Shown here one piece after another: positions 8,071 through 18,068 of a stretch of 58,263 bases of DNA (position 1 is its first letter; each line of letters begins with the position of its first letter). The stretch comes from Acholeplasmatales bacterium. Lineage in GTDB: Bacteria; Bacillota_I; Bacilli_A; Acholeplasmatales; Anaeroplasmataceae. Both the position numbers and the translations under genes were made by a program. Location of the stretch: positions 1-58,263 of the forward strand of contig JAFXXC010000031.1 of assembly GCA_017542485.1 (NCBI GenBank). The letters run 5' to 3'. The notes beneath the pieces are model-generated. The model searched no databases. It saw only the letters and a list, made by a program, of their open reading frames with translations, and was not told where the DNA came from.

Positions 8071-9006
8071 TTAATTTAAGAAATATAATTCTAAACCTAA
8101 CTGTTCATCAATCTTTCCTTTTTTAACATCATAATCAAGTTTTAATAATAATTCTAAATTATTCTTTATTTCTTCTAAAGACTGATTCTTAGAATCCTTT
8201 AATAAATAATATGCCTTACCTGATGAAATATTAAATAAAGTGGCTATATCATTTTGCTTAACATTACCTCTAGCAATTATATGAACATTATATAATTCCT
8301 CAAACTTATTAATTAATAAAGATATTAAATAGCTAGGCTTAATACCGATATATTTAAATCCTTCACATAACTCAAAAATATGTTTTTTATCATGTCTTAA
8401 TACTGCGTTAGTTAATGAATAAACATCATCATCTATTGGCTTATTAACTAATAAGTCAACATCCTCCCAACTAATATGCTTCTCATCTATTCTATAACAC
8501 TTCAATTTATCAATATTATTCTTTAGCATTGATAAAGATTGTGATGAATTGCATAACATATTAATTGCATCACTAGAAATATCGTATCCATCAGAATCAA
8601 ATGACCTTTTCGCATATTCATCTAAACTAACATCTTGAACCTTCAAATCAAATTCCTGTGAATACTTTTTAATAAGATTATATTTTTTAAATCTTTCAGG
8701 AGTTTTTAAATCAAAAACATCCTCAACTATTATTAATACATTTGAATTATTACTATCTGCCATCACAGTACATAAATCATTAATCTTAGAATCACTTTCA
8801 GAAAGTAATGAATTACCTCCTTTTAAAATGACTAATTTAGGATTATCAAATAATGAAATAGTAGATAATTCATCAATAAGATTATAAATTTTATCATCCT
8901 TTAAATCATAATAAAGAACGTCTGGATTATCCATACTATTAATAATACTATTTATTTTTTCTTCTGCTAATGCATAATCATCTGTCTTTATTATAAAATT
9001 AACCAT
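8071..9006 (-). CDS. holA: DNA polymerase III subunit delta
   Basis: Clamp-loader delta subunit, which opens the sliding clamp. 311 residues, close to the usual 330-345. There is an N-terminal AAA+-like region without a functional P-loop (a normal feature of delta), the segment LFDNPKLVILKGG, and a C-terminal helical collar domain with YNVHIIARGN and GKAYYLLKDSKN as in Firmicutes HolA. Low sequence conservation is typical, and the position beside rpsT supports the call. It begins one base after malQ and ends the rimM-trmD-malQ-holA operon. Confidence 0.9.
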   Translation of the reverse strand: MVNFIIKTDDYALAEEKINSIINSMDNPDVLYYDLKDDKIYNLIDELSTISLFDNPKLVILKGGNSLLSESDSKINDLCTVMADSNNSNVLIIVEDVFDLKTPERFKKYNLIKKYSQEFDLKVQDVSLDEYAKRSFDSDGYDISSDAINMLCNSSQSLSMLKNNIDKLKCYRIDEKHISWEDVDLLVNKPIDDDVYSLTNAVLRHDKKHIFELCEGFKYIGIKPSYLISLLINKFEELYNVHIIARGNVKQNDIATLFNISSGKAYYLLKDSKNQSLEEIKNNLELLLKLDYDVKKGKIDEQLGLELYFLN

Positions 9007-9007
9007 A

Positions 9008-10468
9008 CTACCTACCTGATTTTACTGTAATATTTTTAATATATTCACACATTTCCTTACTAAAATCAATTTTCTTAGAAATATAATTCCAATTACCTAA
9101 CGCAACTGATGGTATATTCATTCTACCCTCTTCATTACCTAATCCTAAATAATCCTGAAGTGGGATAATAACATATTTACAATCAGTCATCATTGAATAT
9201 TCAATCATCTTTAAATTAGGCTTATCATTAAATGTTATTCCACATGCCTTATCAATTATCTTCCTGTAATCCTCATTTAATTTATTATAAAATGTCATTA
9301 ACATTTCATTATCATGAGTTCCTGTATAAAATAAATTATTTTCTGGATATTTCTTTAATAATGGTACATGTTTACCATCACCCAATTCAAATTGAAATAT
9401 ATTCATACCAGGATATCCACATTTTCTTAATAATTTATGTACTCCAGGTGTTAAGAATCCTAAATTCTCGGCTACTATTTCTTTATCCCCAATTGCTTTA
9501 TTAATTACTTTAAATAAATCATAACCAGGACCTTCTTCCCAGTGGCCATCTCTTGCGTTAGGTGCTCCAAAAGGAATTGAATAATAAGCCTCAAATCCTC
9601 TAAAATGATCAATACGTAAAATATCTAATAATTTGAATTGATGATTAACACGCATAACCCACCATTTATATTTAGTATCCTTTAAATAATCCCAATCATA
9701 TAAAGGATTACCCCATAACTGACCATCAGCCGAGAATGCATCAGGTGGACAACCTGCAACACCCTTAGGCGTTAAATCATCATTTAATTGATAATTATTA
9801 GTACCACTCCATACATCAGCTGAATCATATGATGTATAAATAGGCATATCACCCATAATTCTTATGCCTTTTTTATTTGCATATTTTTTTAATTTTATAA
9901 ATTGTGAATAAAATAAATATTGATAAAACTTAATTTCATCTATCTTATCCTTAAATTCTTCATTAGCCCATCTAATAGCTTCTCTATTCCTATATTTAAA
10001 ATCATCATACCACTCATACCATGGCTTGCCATCATGTTCCTTTTTTAATACTTCATATAAAGCATATTCGTTAATCCAATAACTATTTTCTTCTTTATAT
10101 TTAGTAAACTCATCAATAACTAATTCTTTATTTAAATATGCTTTATGTAACAAATTAAAAACATCATTATATATTCTTCCAAAATCAATCTTATATACAC
10201 TAAAAGGTTTAGGCAAATCTTCTTTATTTATTAAACCTTCATTAGCCAAAATATCCATATCAATAAAATATGGATTATAGGCAAAAGCACTTGGTGATGA
10301 ATAAGGACAATCTCCATAAGTAGTAGGATTAAGCGGTAATATTTGCCATATCTTTTGTCCAGCTTTAGCTAAATAATCAACAAAATCATATGCACATTTA
10401 CCTAATGTACCTACACCATATTTACCAGGTAATGATGATATATGTAATAAAATTCCAGCTTCTTTCAT
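9008..10468 (-). CDS. malQ: 4-alpha-glucanotransferase (amylomaltase, GH77)
   Basis: Transfers maltodextrin segments during glycogen or maltodextrin metabolism; cytoplasmic. 486 residues, normal length. It begins AGILLHISSLPGKYGVGTLG. GH77 catalytic motifs are present: LRIDHFRG with the nucleophile Asp, IVAENLGFL with the acid/base Glu, and TGTHDNE with the transition-state Asp. W-E-E-G-P-G is the family loop. The ATG overlaps the trmD stop by four bases, so it is translated within a tRNA/ribosome-maturation operon, an unusual place for a sugar enzyme. Confidence 0.97.
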   Translation of the reverse strand: MKEAGILLHISSLPGKYGVGTLGKCAYDFVDYLAKAGQKIWQILPLNPTTYGDCPYSSPSAFAYNPYFIDMDILANEGLINKEDLPKPFSVYKIDFGRIYNDVFNLLHKAYLNKELVIDEFTKYKEENSYWINEYALYEVLKKEHDGKPWYEWYDDFKYRNREAIRWANEEFKDKIDEIKFYQYLFYSQFIKLKKYANKKGIRIMGDMPIYTSYDSADVWSGTNNYQLNDDLTPKGVAGCPPDAFSADGQLWGNPLYDWDYLKDTKYKWWVMRVNHQFKLLDILRIDHFRGFEAYYSIPFGAPNARDGHWEEGPGYDLFKVINKAIGDKEIVAENLGFLTPGVHKLLRKCGYPGMNIFQFELGDGKHVPLLKKYPENNLFYTGTHDNEMLMTFYNKLNEDYRKIIDKACGITFNDKPNLKMIEYSMMTDCKYVIIPLQDYLGLGNEEGRMNIPSVALGNWNYISKKIDFSKEMCEYIKNITVKSGR

Positions 10469-11193
10469 TTATTATCCTCCTCATCCTTTACTTCCTTTAA
10501 AAACTTCTCTTCTTCCTTACTTAATAATCTACCCTCCAATAAATCAGGTCTTCTTAAATAAGTCTTTCTTAAAGATTCCTTTAATCTATATTCATTAATC
10601 TTCTTATGATTTCCAGATAACAACACCTCAGGAACACTATCACCATTATATTCAACAGGTCTTGTATATTGAGGGTATTCAAGTAATCCATTGTAATAAG
10701 AATCATCCTTATATGATTCTGAATTAATCGCATTATCCAAAAGTCTAATAACACTATCAGCTATCGCCATAGCAGGTATTTCTCCACCAGTTAATACATA
10801 ATCACCAATAGATAATTCTCTATCAACATAACCTCTTACTCTTTCATCAAAGCCTTCATAATGTCCACAAATTAACATTATCTCATCCTTTAAAGCTAAT
10901 TCCTTAGTAATAGCCTCGCTATATCTTTCTCCTTGTGGTGTCATTAAACAAATATATGTATTATCGCCACTATTAGCCTTAATTGCTCTATCGATAACAT
11001 CACATCTAATAACCATACCAGCTCCACCACCACAAGGTGTGTCATCAACATGGTTATGCTTATCATTAGAGTATGTTCTATAATCTATTATTTCAATTTC
11101 TACAACATTATTATCTATTGCCCTCTTAATAATGGATTCTCCAACAAACCCATTAAACATATCAGGAAATAAAGTTAATATTTTTATTTTCAA
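10465..11193 (-). CDS. trmD: tRNA (guanine-37-N1) methyltransferase
   Basis: Methylates G37 of tRNAs reading CNN codons and so prevents frameshifting. 242 residues. It starts MKIKILTLFPDMF; the knotted SAM site is read from ICGHYEGFDERV and LSIGDYVLTGGE, and the C-terminal domain has GNHKKINEYR and RRPDLL. It overlaps rimM by four bases upstream and malQ by four downstream, so the three are coupled. Confidence 0.97.
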   Translation of the reverse strand: MKIKILTLFPDMFNGFVGESIIKRAIDNNVVEIEIIDYRTYSNDKHNHVDDTPCGGGAGMVIRCDVIDRAIKANSGDNTYICLMTPQGERYSEAITKELALKDEIMLICGHYEGFDERVRGYVDRELSIGDYVLTGGEIPAMAIADSVIRLLDNAINSESYKDDSYYNGLLEYPQYTRPVEYNGDSVPEVLLSGNHKKINEYRLKESLRKTYLRRPDLLEGRLLSKEEEKFLKEVKDEEDNK

Positions 11194-11681
11194 AACAATC
11201 CCTCAATTTCATTAACAATAATCTTATCATCCAATACTTCTTTAACAAATTCGTCAATAAAAGGTACTAATACTACCTTATCATTATAATTAATAGCTAA
11301 ATAATCACTTTTAGGATATTCTCTAATCTCAAATACTTTTCCTCTATCCTCGCCATTTTGATTAATTACCTTCTTACCGACAAGCTCAGAATAATAATAT
11401 TCGCCTTCATCTAATTTTTCTCTTTCTAATTCGGAAACATAAATATCATTACTATGATATTTTTCAACTAAATTAATATCCTCTTTATCCTTTAATACCA
11501 CATAATAATATCCACTATTAAAGCTTGACTTTAATATTTCTTCTTTAACATATTCATCATTATGTAATATATAAATAATCTTACCCTTACTAAATCTATC
11601 AAAATCAGAATAACTTTTTACCTTAAGTTCTCCTTTAATACCTCTTGTAGTCATTATATGTCCACATTTATAATACTTCAT
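11190..11681 (-). CDS. rimM: Ribosome maturation factor RimM
   Basis: Assists 30S head assembly by binding S19. 163 residues: an N-terminal RimM barrel (about 1-85, with HIMTTRGIKGELKVKSYSD) and a C-terminal PRC-barrel (about 90-163, with GKVFEIREYPKSDYL and VPFIDEFVKEV). A GGTGGCG ribosome site precedes the ATG. It is the first gene of the rimM-trmD-malQ-holA unit; the rimM-trmD pairing is universal in bacteria. Confidence 0.96.
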   Translation of the reverse strand: MKYYKCGHIMTTRGIKGELKVKSYSDFDRFSKGKIIYILHNDEYVKEEILKSSFNSGYYYVVLKDKEDINLVEKYHSNDIYVSELEREKLDEGEYYYSELVGKKVINQNGEDRGKVFEIREYPKSDYLAINYNDKVVLVPFIDEFVKEVLDDKIIVNEIEGLF

Positions 11682-11703
11682 AATATCGCCACCATTTAAT
11701 AAG

Positions 11704-11732
11704 ATTATATCTTATTATCCATTTAAAAACAA
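11704..11732 (-). promoter_or_regulatory. rimM operon promoter
   Basis: Minus strand: -35 TTGTTT (11727-11732), 17-base spacer, -10 TATAAT (11704-11709). It abuts the rpe terminator. Confidence 0.75.
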
Positions 11733-11734
11733 GA

Positions 11735-11756
11735 AAAATGGCCAAATAGCCATTTT
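11735..11756 (-). terminator. Terminator of the pheS-to-rpe operon
   Basis: Stem AAAATGGC/GCCATTTT with a 6-base loop, followed on the minus strand by TCTTGTTTTT. It ends the run 16 bases after rpe. Confidence 0.88.
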
Positions 11757-11771
11757 CACAAATACAATATT

Positions 11772-12422
11772 CTACTTTAAATCATGTAATCTCTTTATAG
11801 CTTCTTTTGAACTATAATTCTTATTGTTAACAACATAAGAACCACTTACAGCCATATCTACATAATCCTTTATTTTCTTACCAGTTTCATCATTAATACC
11901 ACCATCGATATTAATTAAATAGCTATAGCCATTTTTTTCTCTTAATTCTTTCAATTCCTTTACCTTATCTATAGCACTATCCATGAATTTTTGTCCACCA
12001 AAACCAGGCTCAACACTCATAACTAATACCATATCCAAATAAGGTAGATACTTTTCTATCTCACTAACCTTCGTATTAGGCTTAATTGATAATCCAGCCT
12101 TAACATTATAAGACTTGATTAATTCAATAGTCTTCATAACATCACAACTTGCTTCTACATGAAATGTAATATATTGACTTCCAGCTTCTGAAAATTCTTT
12201 TATATATCTATCAGGATATTCAATCATAAGATGTGTATCAAAAATTAAATCATCATTAATCTTTCTTAATGATTTAATAAATCCAGGCCCAAAAGATATA
12301 TTTGGAACAAATACTCCATCCATTACATCTAAATGTAGGTAATCTACATCATCTATATAATCCTTTAATGATTCATAAACCTTTAAATAATCTACAGTTA
12401 AAATCGATAATGAAACCTTCAT
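11772..12422 (-). CDS. rpe: Ribulose-phosphate 3-epimerase
   Basis: Interconverts ribulose-5-P and xylulose-5-P in the pentose phosphate pathway. 216 residues, TIM barrel. Catalytic and metal residues are in LHLDVMDGVFVPN, the phosphate loops in VMSVEPGFGGQKF and INIDGGIN, and DTHLMI is present. It lies 3 bases after rsgA and ends the T-box-controlled operon. rsgA-rpe adjacency is standard in Firmicutes. Confidence 0.97.
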   Translation of the reverse strand: MKVSLSILTVDYLKVYESLKDYIDDVDYLHLDVMDGVFVPNISFGPGFIKSLRKINDDLIFDTHLMIEYPDRYIKEFSEAGSQYITFHVEASCDVMKTIELIKSYNVKAGLSIKPNTKVSEIEKYLPYLDMVLVMSVEPGFGGQKFMDSAIDKVKELKELREKNGYSYLINIDGGINDETGKKIKDYVDMAVSGSYVVNNKNYSSKEAIKRLHDLK

Positions 12423-12425
12423 AAT

Positions 12426-13337
12426 TTACCTCTTATTCTTTAATTCATCATATAGCTTAACATAGCTTTGATATCTAGATTCTAATATTTCACCTTTACT
12501 TAAGGCATCTCTAATTCCACATCCAAAGCTCTTCTCTAAATGATTACAATCCTTAAATCTACAACTATAATTCTTAAACTCAATAAATAATTTATCTAAA
12601 TCCTCTAATTTAATATTAATCGCCTCAAGCTTAGAAAAGCCTGGAGTATCTCCAATTAAACCGTCCATATACTGATATAAACTAATCTCTCTTGTAGTAT
12701 GCTTACCACGGCCTAAAGCATCACTAATCTCCTGTGTTTTTAATTCAAATCCTGGAATTAATTCATTAATTAATGATGACTTACCAGCTCCAGTCTGTCC
12801 CGAAAATATAGTTATTTTATTCTTTAATATTTCATGTACACAATCAATGCCAATTGATTTCATACTACTTGTATATAATACCTTATAACCTAAATCCTCA
12901 TAATACTTTAATTTACTCTTTAAATCTAATAATTCAAGATCAGATAATAAATCAATCTTAGTAACACATATTATAGGGTATATATTATTCTTAACAACAT
13001 TTAAAATAAATAAATCTAATAAATAAAAGGAAAAATCTGGCTTTTTAGAAGAAAATATTAACAATATCTGATCAACATTAGCAATATCTGGTCTAATAAG
13101 CTCATTCTTTCTTTCCTCATAATGATCAATCATATCATTTTCTATGACAACAATATCCCCAACCTTTGGAGATGATTTAACCACTTGAGGTATCTTTTTA
13201 TTGCTTAAAGACTTCTCATTAACTAAATATTTCTTTTCACTTCTTAATTTTCCTCTAGCCTTAACCTTAATAATACTATTATCATCTAATAATACACTAT
13301 AAAGCCCACCAGTTAAATTAATGATTCTTCCTCTCAT
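12426..13337 (-). CDS. rsgA: Ribosome small-subunit GTPase A
   Basis: A circularly permuted GTPase that checks late 30S assembly. 303 residues: N-terminal OB fold, then G4 TKID (126-129) ahead of G1 SGQTGAGKSS (179-188) and G3 DTPG (230-233), the permuted order. The C-terminal zinc finger reads CRFKDCNHLEKSFGC. Its ATG overlaps the rlmN stop by four bases. Confidence 0.97.
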   Translation of the reverse strand: MRGRIINLTGGLYSVLLDDNSIIKVKARGKLRSEKKYLVNEKSLSNKKIPQVVKSSPKVGDIVVIENDMIDHYEERKNELIRPDIANVDQILLIFSSKKPDFSFYLLDLFILNVVKNNIYPIICVTKIDLLSDLELLDLKSKLKYYEDLGYKVLYTSSMKSIGIDCVHEILKNKITIFSGQTGAGKSSLINELIPGFELKTQEISDALGRGKHTTREISLYQYMDGLIGDTPGFSKLEAINIKLEDLDKLFIEFKNYSCRFKDCNHLEKSFGCGIRDALSKGEILESRYQSYVKLYDELKNKR

Positions 13338-14365
13338 ACTCTTCCTTTCATTTCTTTACTTCTTAGTTGTCCACAAGCTGCGTCAATATCAGAACCTTGT
13401 TCCTTTCTTAACTGAACATTGATTCTTCTTTTCTTTAACACATCAAAGAAAATCTTCATATCAGATTGACTTGATCTCTTATATGGCTTTTCTATAACCT
13501 CATTATATGGAATTAAATTAACATAAATATTTAATCCATGTAATAAATCAGCAAGCATATTAGCACAAGCCATACTATCATTTAATCCCTTAAGAAGGAT
13601 ATATTCAATAGTCACACGCCTATTAGTTTTCTCAATATAAAACTTAATAGCCTCAATTAATTTTTGAATATTATATGTCTTATTAATAGGCATTATTTGA
13701 TTTCTAATCTCATCATTAGGTGCATGTAAACTTATTGCAAGATTAACCTGTAAATCAAAATCACTATATTCATAAATCTTAGGAACCAATCCACAAGTAG
13801 AAACAGTAATATGACGTGAACCAATCTCAAGTCCTAATGGATCATTAACAATTCTTAAGAATCTAATTACATTATCATAATTATCAAATGGCTCACCAAT
13901 ACCCATAACTACAATATTAGTTACCTTAATATTAGTTAATTCTTCAACCATAAATATTTGAAGCACAATCTCTGATGTTTCCAAATTTCTTATTTTCTTT
14001 TTCATACCAGATGCGCAAAATACACATCCCATATTACATCCAACCTCAGTAGTAACACATACTGAATAACCATACTCATTAACCATAAGTACAGTCTCAA
14101 TCAAATTACCATCAGAAAGCTTAAATAAGAATTTCTTAGTTCCATCACTAGATTCCTGTAATCTAACACACTCAAGTCTATTAATAATGAAGTCGGATTT
14201 TAATCTTTCGATAAAATCCTTCTTCATATTAGTAATCTCGTCAAATGATTTAATTTTATGCCTATATACCCATTCAATAAGCTGTTTAGCTCTGAATTTC
14301 TTTTCACCTAAGGATAATAAATAATCTTCAAAATCCTTTTGTGAATATCCATATATACTATTCAT
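13334..14365 (-). CDS. rlmN: Dual-specificity rRNA/tRNA C2-adenosine methyltransferase RlmN
   Basis: Radical SAM enzyme that methylates A2503 of 23S rRNA and A37 of some tRNAs. 343 residues. The cluster motif is CNMGCVFC (C110, C114, C117), and the resolving and methyl-carrier cysteines include C331 in DIDAACGQL. AGGAG precedes the ATG. It starts 8 bases after pheT, so it is cotranscribed with the T-box-controlled pheST genes. Confidence 0.97.
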   Translation of the reverse strand: MNSIYGYSQKDFEDYLLSLGEKKFRAKQLIEWVYRHKIKSFDEITNMKKDFIERLKSDFIINRLECVRLQESSDGTKKFLFKLSDGNLIETVLMVNEYGYSVCVTTEVGCNMGCVFCASGMKKKIRNLETSEIVLQIFMVEELTNIKVTNIVVMGIGEPFDNYDNVIRFLRIVNDPLGLEIGSRHITVSTCGLVPKIYEYSDFDLQVNLAISLHAPNDEIRNQIMPINKTYNIQKLIEAIKFYIEKTNRRVTIEYILLKGLNDSMACANMLADLLHGLNIYVNLIPYNEVIEKPYKRSSQSDMKIFFDVLKKRRINVQLRKEQGSDIDAACGQLRSKEMKGRV

Positions 14366-14373
14366 AAAAGCTC

Positions 14374-16743
14374 CTAACGAAGTCTTGCGTTATAATCCTT
14401 CTCTAATCTCTTTAAAATACTATCAACAAAACCATCAACCTCTTGTGTCTCTAAAGTTTTATTTCTATCCTCAAAAGTAATATTGAAAGCTAAAGACTTC
14501 TCATCCTCTTTAACATTTTCGCCTGTATAAACATCAAATAATTCTACCTTAGAGATATTGTTCTTACATGCCTTCTTAATTGAAGCAAGAACATTATCCG
14601 CAGGAATATCTTTATTAACTACTATAGCTAAATCACGGCTAACTAGTGGATACTTATTAATAGATTGATACTTAAATGCACTCTCTTCAGTAATTAAATC
14701 ATGCATATCAATTTCTAACGCAATAGTACCACTAACACCCTTATTCTTAGCAAATCTAGGATGTAATTCACCAATTACACCAATTCTCTTACCCTTATGT
14801 AAGATATATGCACATCTACCAGGATGGAATGACTTGATATCCTTACATACCTCATAAGATACACTAAATGCAAGCTTTGAACATAATGCCTCAAAAATAC
14901 CTTTTAATAAGTAGAATGAAGCTACTTGTTTTTCGCCACGCCATAAATTAGATGAATATAATCCATTAATAACGATACCTAAATGTAAATCCTCAGTTTC
15001 CTTTGTATGAACATTACTAATCTCAAAGAATGATAAATTCTCTAATTTTCTAGCCTTATTATAAGCTATATTATCTACTAATCCATTTAATACAGATTCT
15101 CTCATAACAGAACGTTCTTCTGTTAATGGCATTAATACCTCAATAGGCTCTTTAACCTCGCTTACATATAATCCTAATTCTTCTTTACTGATTAAAGAGT
15201 AATTAACTACCTCATTTAATCCCATAAATGCTAAGATTTGTCTAACAAGTCTAGTACGCTTTTGTGAATATGTTAAATATCCCTTATCTCTTGTTTTAGC
15301 AATAGTTGTAGGAATATTATCATATCCATTCATTCTCGCAACATCTTCAATAATATCTTGTACTGACTTTTCCAAATCCATTCTTCTTGATGGAATAGTA
15401 ATATCATATTCCATACCGTTTTTCTTATATGTATAATTTAATCTCTTAAATATACTTTCTACATAATTATCAGACAATTCAGTACCTAATACGCTATTAA
15501 TCTTATCTGTAGTAATTGTGATATGTTCTGGAGTAATCTTAACCTTAGTAGCTGATGCTACGCCAGAATAACATGTAGCGTCTGCGTATTCACACATCAA
15601 ATATGCAGCGTAATCAAGTGCACGCTCTACTCTATCATAATCAATCTTTCTTTCAAAACGTGTAGATGATTCACTCTTTAAATTTAATTTTGTTGATGTC
15701 TTTCTAATAGATAGTGGATCAAAATATGCAGCCTCAAGAACAATATTTTTTGTATCATCAGTTACTTCACTAATTTTACCACCCATTACACCACCTAAGC
15801 AGTGACCAACTTTACCATCAGTAATTAAAATATCATTAGAATCTAATTTTCTAATCATATCATCTAATGTTTGAATTGTTTCTCCATCAAATGCGCATCT
15901 CACAACAATTTTATTACCTAATTTGTCTGCGTCAAATGAATGAAGTGGCTGACCTAATTCCATAAGAACATAATTTGTTATATCAACAACATTATTAATA
16001 GGTCTTACACCAGATGCGATTAATCTTTCCTTAATAAATAAAGGCGATTCTTTAATCTTAACATTAGCTAAATATCTAGCATTATATTTATAACACTTAT
16101 CTGTTTCAATAGAAACGCTAATAGGATTCTTATCCTTTGATTCTACTAATTTGAATCCTCTTAATTTAATAGGCTTATTTAATGTCGCAGCTAAATCATA
16201 TGCTATACCTTCAATTGATAATAAATCACTTCTATTAGAAGTTAACTCTAAATCAATAACAGTATCATCATACATTAATGCCTTTAAAGGATCATCTCCT
16301 GCTTTAACCTCAAATTCATCAAATAAGAAAATTCCATTTTTAAATCTTTCAGGAACATACTTTTCTTCTAATCCTAATTCCTGTAAAGAACATAACATAC
16401 CATTAGATTCTACCCCTCTAATCTTAGAAGCCTTAATCTTAAAATTACCAGGTAGGATAGCTCCAGGTAGTGCAACAATAGCATATACTCCCTTTTCTAC
16501 ATTAGGCGCACCACAAACAATTTGTGATACCTCGCTACCTAAATCAACCTGACATTTATGTAAATGTGTCTCAGGAATAGCCTCGCACTCAAGCACATGA
16601 CCAATAGTTAAATTATTAGCATTAATTAATTTACCATATGATTCAATTTCACAAACATGTGCATTTATTTCTTTAAATAATTCATCATCAGTAATATTTG
16701 TTAAATCAACATATTCATTTAACCAATTCTTTGAAGCCTTCAT
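14374..16743 (-). CDS. pheT: Phenylalanyl-tRNA synthetase beta subunit
   Basis: 789 residues, full length. Domains in order: an N-terminal region with the tRNA-binding EMAP-like fold (VCGAPNVEKG, about 75-85), B3/B4 editing domain (RARYL-type region around 205-400), B5 (about 400-475), the catalytic-like core, and a C-terminal ferredoxin-fold anticodon-binding domain (KYPLVSRDLAIVV). It partners with PheS as an (alpha-beta)2 enzyme. It begins one base after the pheS stop. Confidence 0.97.
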   Translation of the reverse strand: MKASKNWLNEYVDLTNITDDELFKEINAHVCEIESYGKLINANNLTIGHVLECEAIPETHLHKCQVDLGSEVSQIVCGAPNVEKGVYAIVALPGAILPGNFKIKASKIRGVESNGMLCSLQELGLEEKYVPERFKNGIFLFDEFEVKAGDDPLKALMYDDTVIDLELTSNRSDLLSIEGIAYDLAATLNKPIKLRGFKLVESKDKNPISVSIETDKCYKYNARYLANVKIKESPLFIKERLIASGVRPINNVVDITNYVLMELGQPLHSFDADKLGNKIVVRCAFDGETIQTLDDMIRKLDSNDILITDGKVGHCLGGVMGGKISEVTDDTKNIVLEAAYFDPLSIRKTSTKLNLKSESSTRFERKIDYDRVERALDYAAYLMCEYADATCYSGVASATKVKITPEHITITTDKINSVLGTELSDNYVESIFKRLNYTYKKNGMEYDITIPSRRMDLEKSVQDIIEDVARMNGYDNIPTTIAKTRDKGYLTYSQKRTRLVRQILAFMGLNEVVNYSLISKEELGLYVSEVKEPIEVLMPLTEERSVMRESVLNGLVDNIAYNKARKLENLSFFEISNVHTKETEDLHLGIVINGLYSSNLWRGEKQVASFYLLKGIFEALCSKLAFSVSYEVCKDIKSFHPGRCAYILHKGKRIGVIGELHPRFAKNKGVSGTIALEIDMHDLITEESAFKYQSINKYPLVSRDLAIVVNKDIPADNVLASIKKACKNNISKVELFDVYTGENVKEDEKSLAFNITFEDRNKTLETQEVDGFVDSILKRLEKDYNARLR

Positions 16744-16744
16744 C

Positions 16745-17785
16745 TTACTTTTCCTCCTTGAATTGATTTAAAAATCTTATATCATTTGTATAGAAGTTAC
16801 GAATATCATCAATTCTATGCTTTAACATTGCAATACGCTCAACACCTATACCAAAAGCATAACCTTGAATTTTTTCTGGATCATATCCGCTCATTCTTAA
16901 TACATTATCGTTTACCATACCAGCACCTAATATTTCAATCCAGCCAGTACCTTTACATGTAGGACAACCCTTACCACCGCACATACCACAAGATACATCA
17001 ACCTCAACAGATGGTTCAGTAAATGGGAAGAATGATGGTCTAAGTCTTATTTCTCTATCCTTATCAAACATTTTTCTTGCCATTTCAAGTAAAGCACCCT
17101 TTAAATCAGCCATAGTAATATCACTACCTAATACTAAACCTTCACATTGCATAAATTGATGTGAATGTGTAGCATCATCTGAATCTCTTCTATATACCTT
17201 ACCAGGACAAATAATCTTAATAGGCTCACCCTTAGATTCTAACATAGTTCTAACCTGTACAGGAGATGTTTGACTTCTTAATAATAATTCAGGATTAATA
17301 TAGAATGTATCCTGCATATCTCTTGCTGGATGTCCCTTTGGTAAATTAAGCTTTTCAAAACAATATTCATCAGTTTCAATTTCAGGTCCTTCAGCTACCT
17401 TATAGCCCATACCAATATATAAATCCTCTAATTCCATAACAGTTTGATATAAAGGATGAATTCCACCAGCAGGGAATTGAACACCTGGTAATGTAACATC
17501 AATAGTTTCATTCACAAGCTTTTGATTAACAATTGCCTCTTCTAAATCACTCTTTTTCTTCTCAAACATATTTTCAAGTAAATCCTTAACCTTATTAGAA
17601 GCCATACCTAATTCTCTTTTAGCTTCATCAGTTAAGCTCTTCATCCCAGCCATAATTCTAGCAATAGGACCCTTTTTACCTAAATATATAGCCTTCTTTT
17701 GTTGTAAATCATTTAAATCATTTACCTTATGAAGTTCTTCATCAGCTTCTTTAACAACTTCATTTAGCTCATCAATCTCTTTCAC
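16745..17785 (-). CDS. pheS: Phenylalanyl-tRNA synthetase alpha subunit
   Basis: Catalytic class II subunit. 346 residues from a GTG start at 17785. The frame can be extended six codons upstream to a TTG, but AAGGAGA lies 7 bases before the GTG and inside that extension, so GTG is preferred. There is an N-terminal coiled coil (about 1-80), then motif 2 in MQCEGLVLG and motif 3 in [27 protein letters not shown] metal-type loop is seen at about 265-275, as in many bacterial PheS proteins. It is preceded by a T-box leader. Confidence 0.96.
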   Translation of the reverse strand: MKEIDELNEVVKEADEELHKVNDLNDLQQKKAIYLGKKGPIARIMAGMKSLTDEAKRELGMASNKVKDLLENMFEKKKSDLEEAIVNQKLVNETIDVTLPGVQFPAGGIHPLYQTVMELEDLYIGMGYKVAEGPEIETDEYCFEKLNLPKGHPARDMQDTFYINPELLLRSQTSPVQVRTMLESKGEPIKIICPGKVYRRDSDDATHSHQFMQCEGLVLGSDITMADLKGALLEMARKMFDKDREIRLRPSFFPFTEPSVEVDVSCGMCGGKGCPTCKGTGWIEILGAGMVNDNVLRMSGYDPEKIQGYAFGIGVERIAMLKHRIDDIRNFYTNDIRFLNQFKEEK

Positions 17786-17805
17786 TTTACTATCTCCTTC
17801 CAAAA

Positions 17806-18026
17806 TAAAAGTCCTTAGAAATTAATCTAAGGACGTAATTAACGCGGTACCACCCTAGTTCTATGTATGTACATAGCACTCATTATTCTGTAACGTAGAA
17901 ATACGGGAATAATCCAGCTCTTAGGGTGAATTCATAGAATTAAATGTGGAAATATTTCACCAAACAATTTCCTCTCTAAACATTAAACATTCTACTACGT
18001 TCCTAGTCAATGCCTTTAAAAATTGC
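17806..18026 (-). promoter_or_regulatory. T-box riboswitch (tRNA-Phe) of the pheS operon
   Basis: On the minus strand the leader ends with the T-box core AGGGTGGTACCGCG (17843-17856), whose UGGU would pair with the ACCA end of uncharged tRNA-Phe. The terminator that follows (GTCCTTAGA/TCTAAGGAC, 17811-17834, then TTTTATTTT) competes with the antiterminator. Stem I is closed by AACGTAG/CTACGTT, with an AGTAG loop-E-like segment and an AGAGAGG apical motif. A TTC (Phe) triplet lies at 17898-17900 on the 3' side of stem I; a second TTC near 17930 means the exact specifier needs folding. Confidence 0.95.
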
Positions 18027-18032
18027 AAATAT

Positions 18033-18061
18033 ATTATAAACTACCAATTAACCCTTTTCAA
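18033..18061 (-). promoter_or_regulatory. Promoter of the pheS T-box operon
   Basis: Minus strand: -35 TTGAAA (18056-18061), 17-base spacer, -10 TATAAT (18033-18038). Confidence 0.8.
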
Positions 18062-18068
18062 GTCAATT

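Noticed and set aside
9232..9504. Plus-strand ORF inside malQ and other long plus-strand frames (20974-21189, 24079-24306, 33583-33831)
   Set aside because: All are shadows of highly conserved minus-strand genes, with no start signals.
16151..16552. Plus-strand ORF of 133 codons
   Set aside because: It lies wholly inside pheT on the other strand, has no ribosome site, and its composition mirrors the antisense of the gene.
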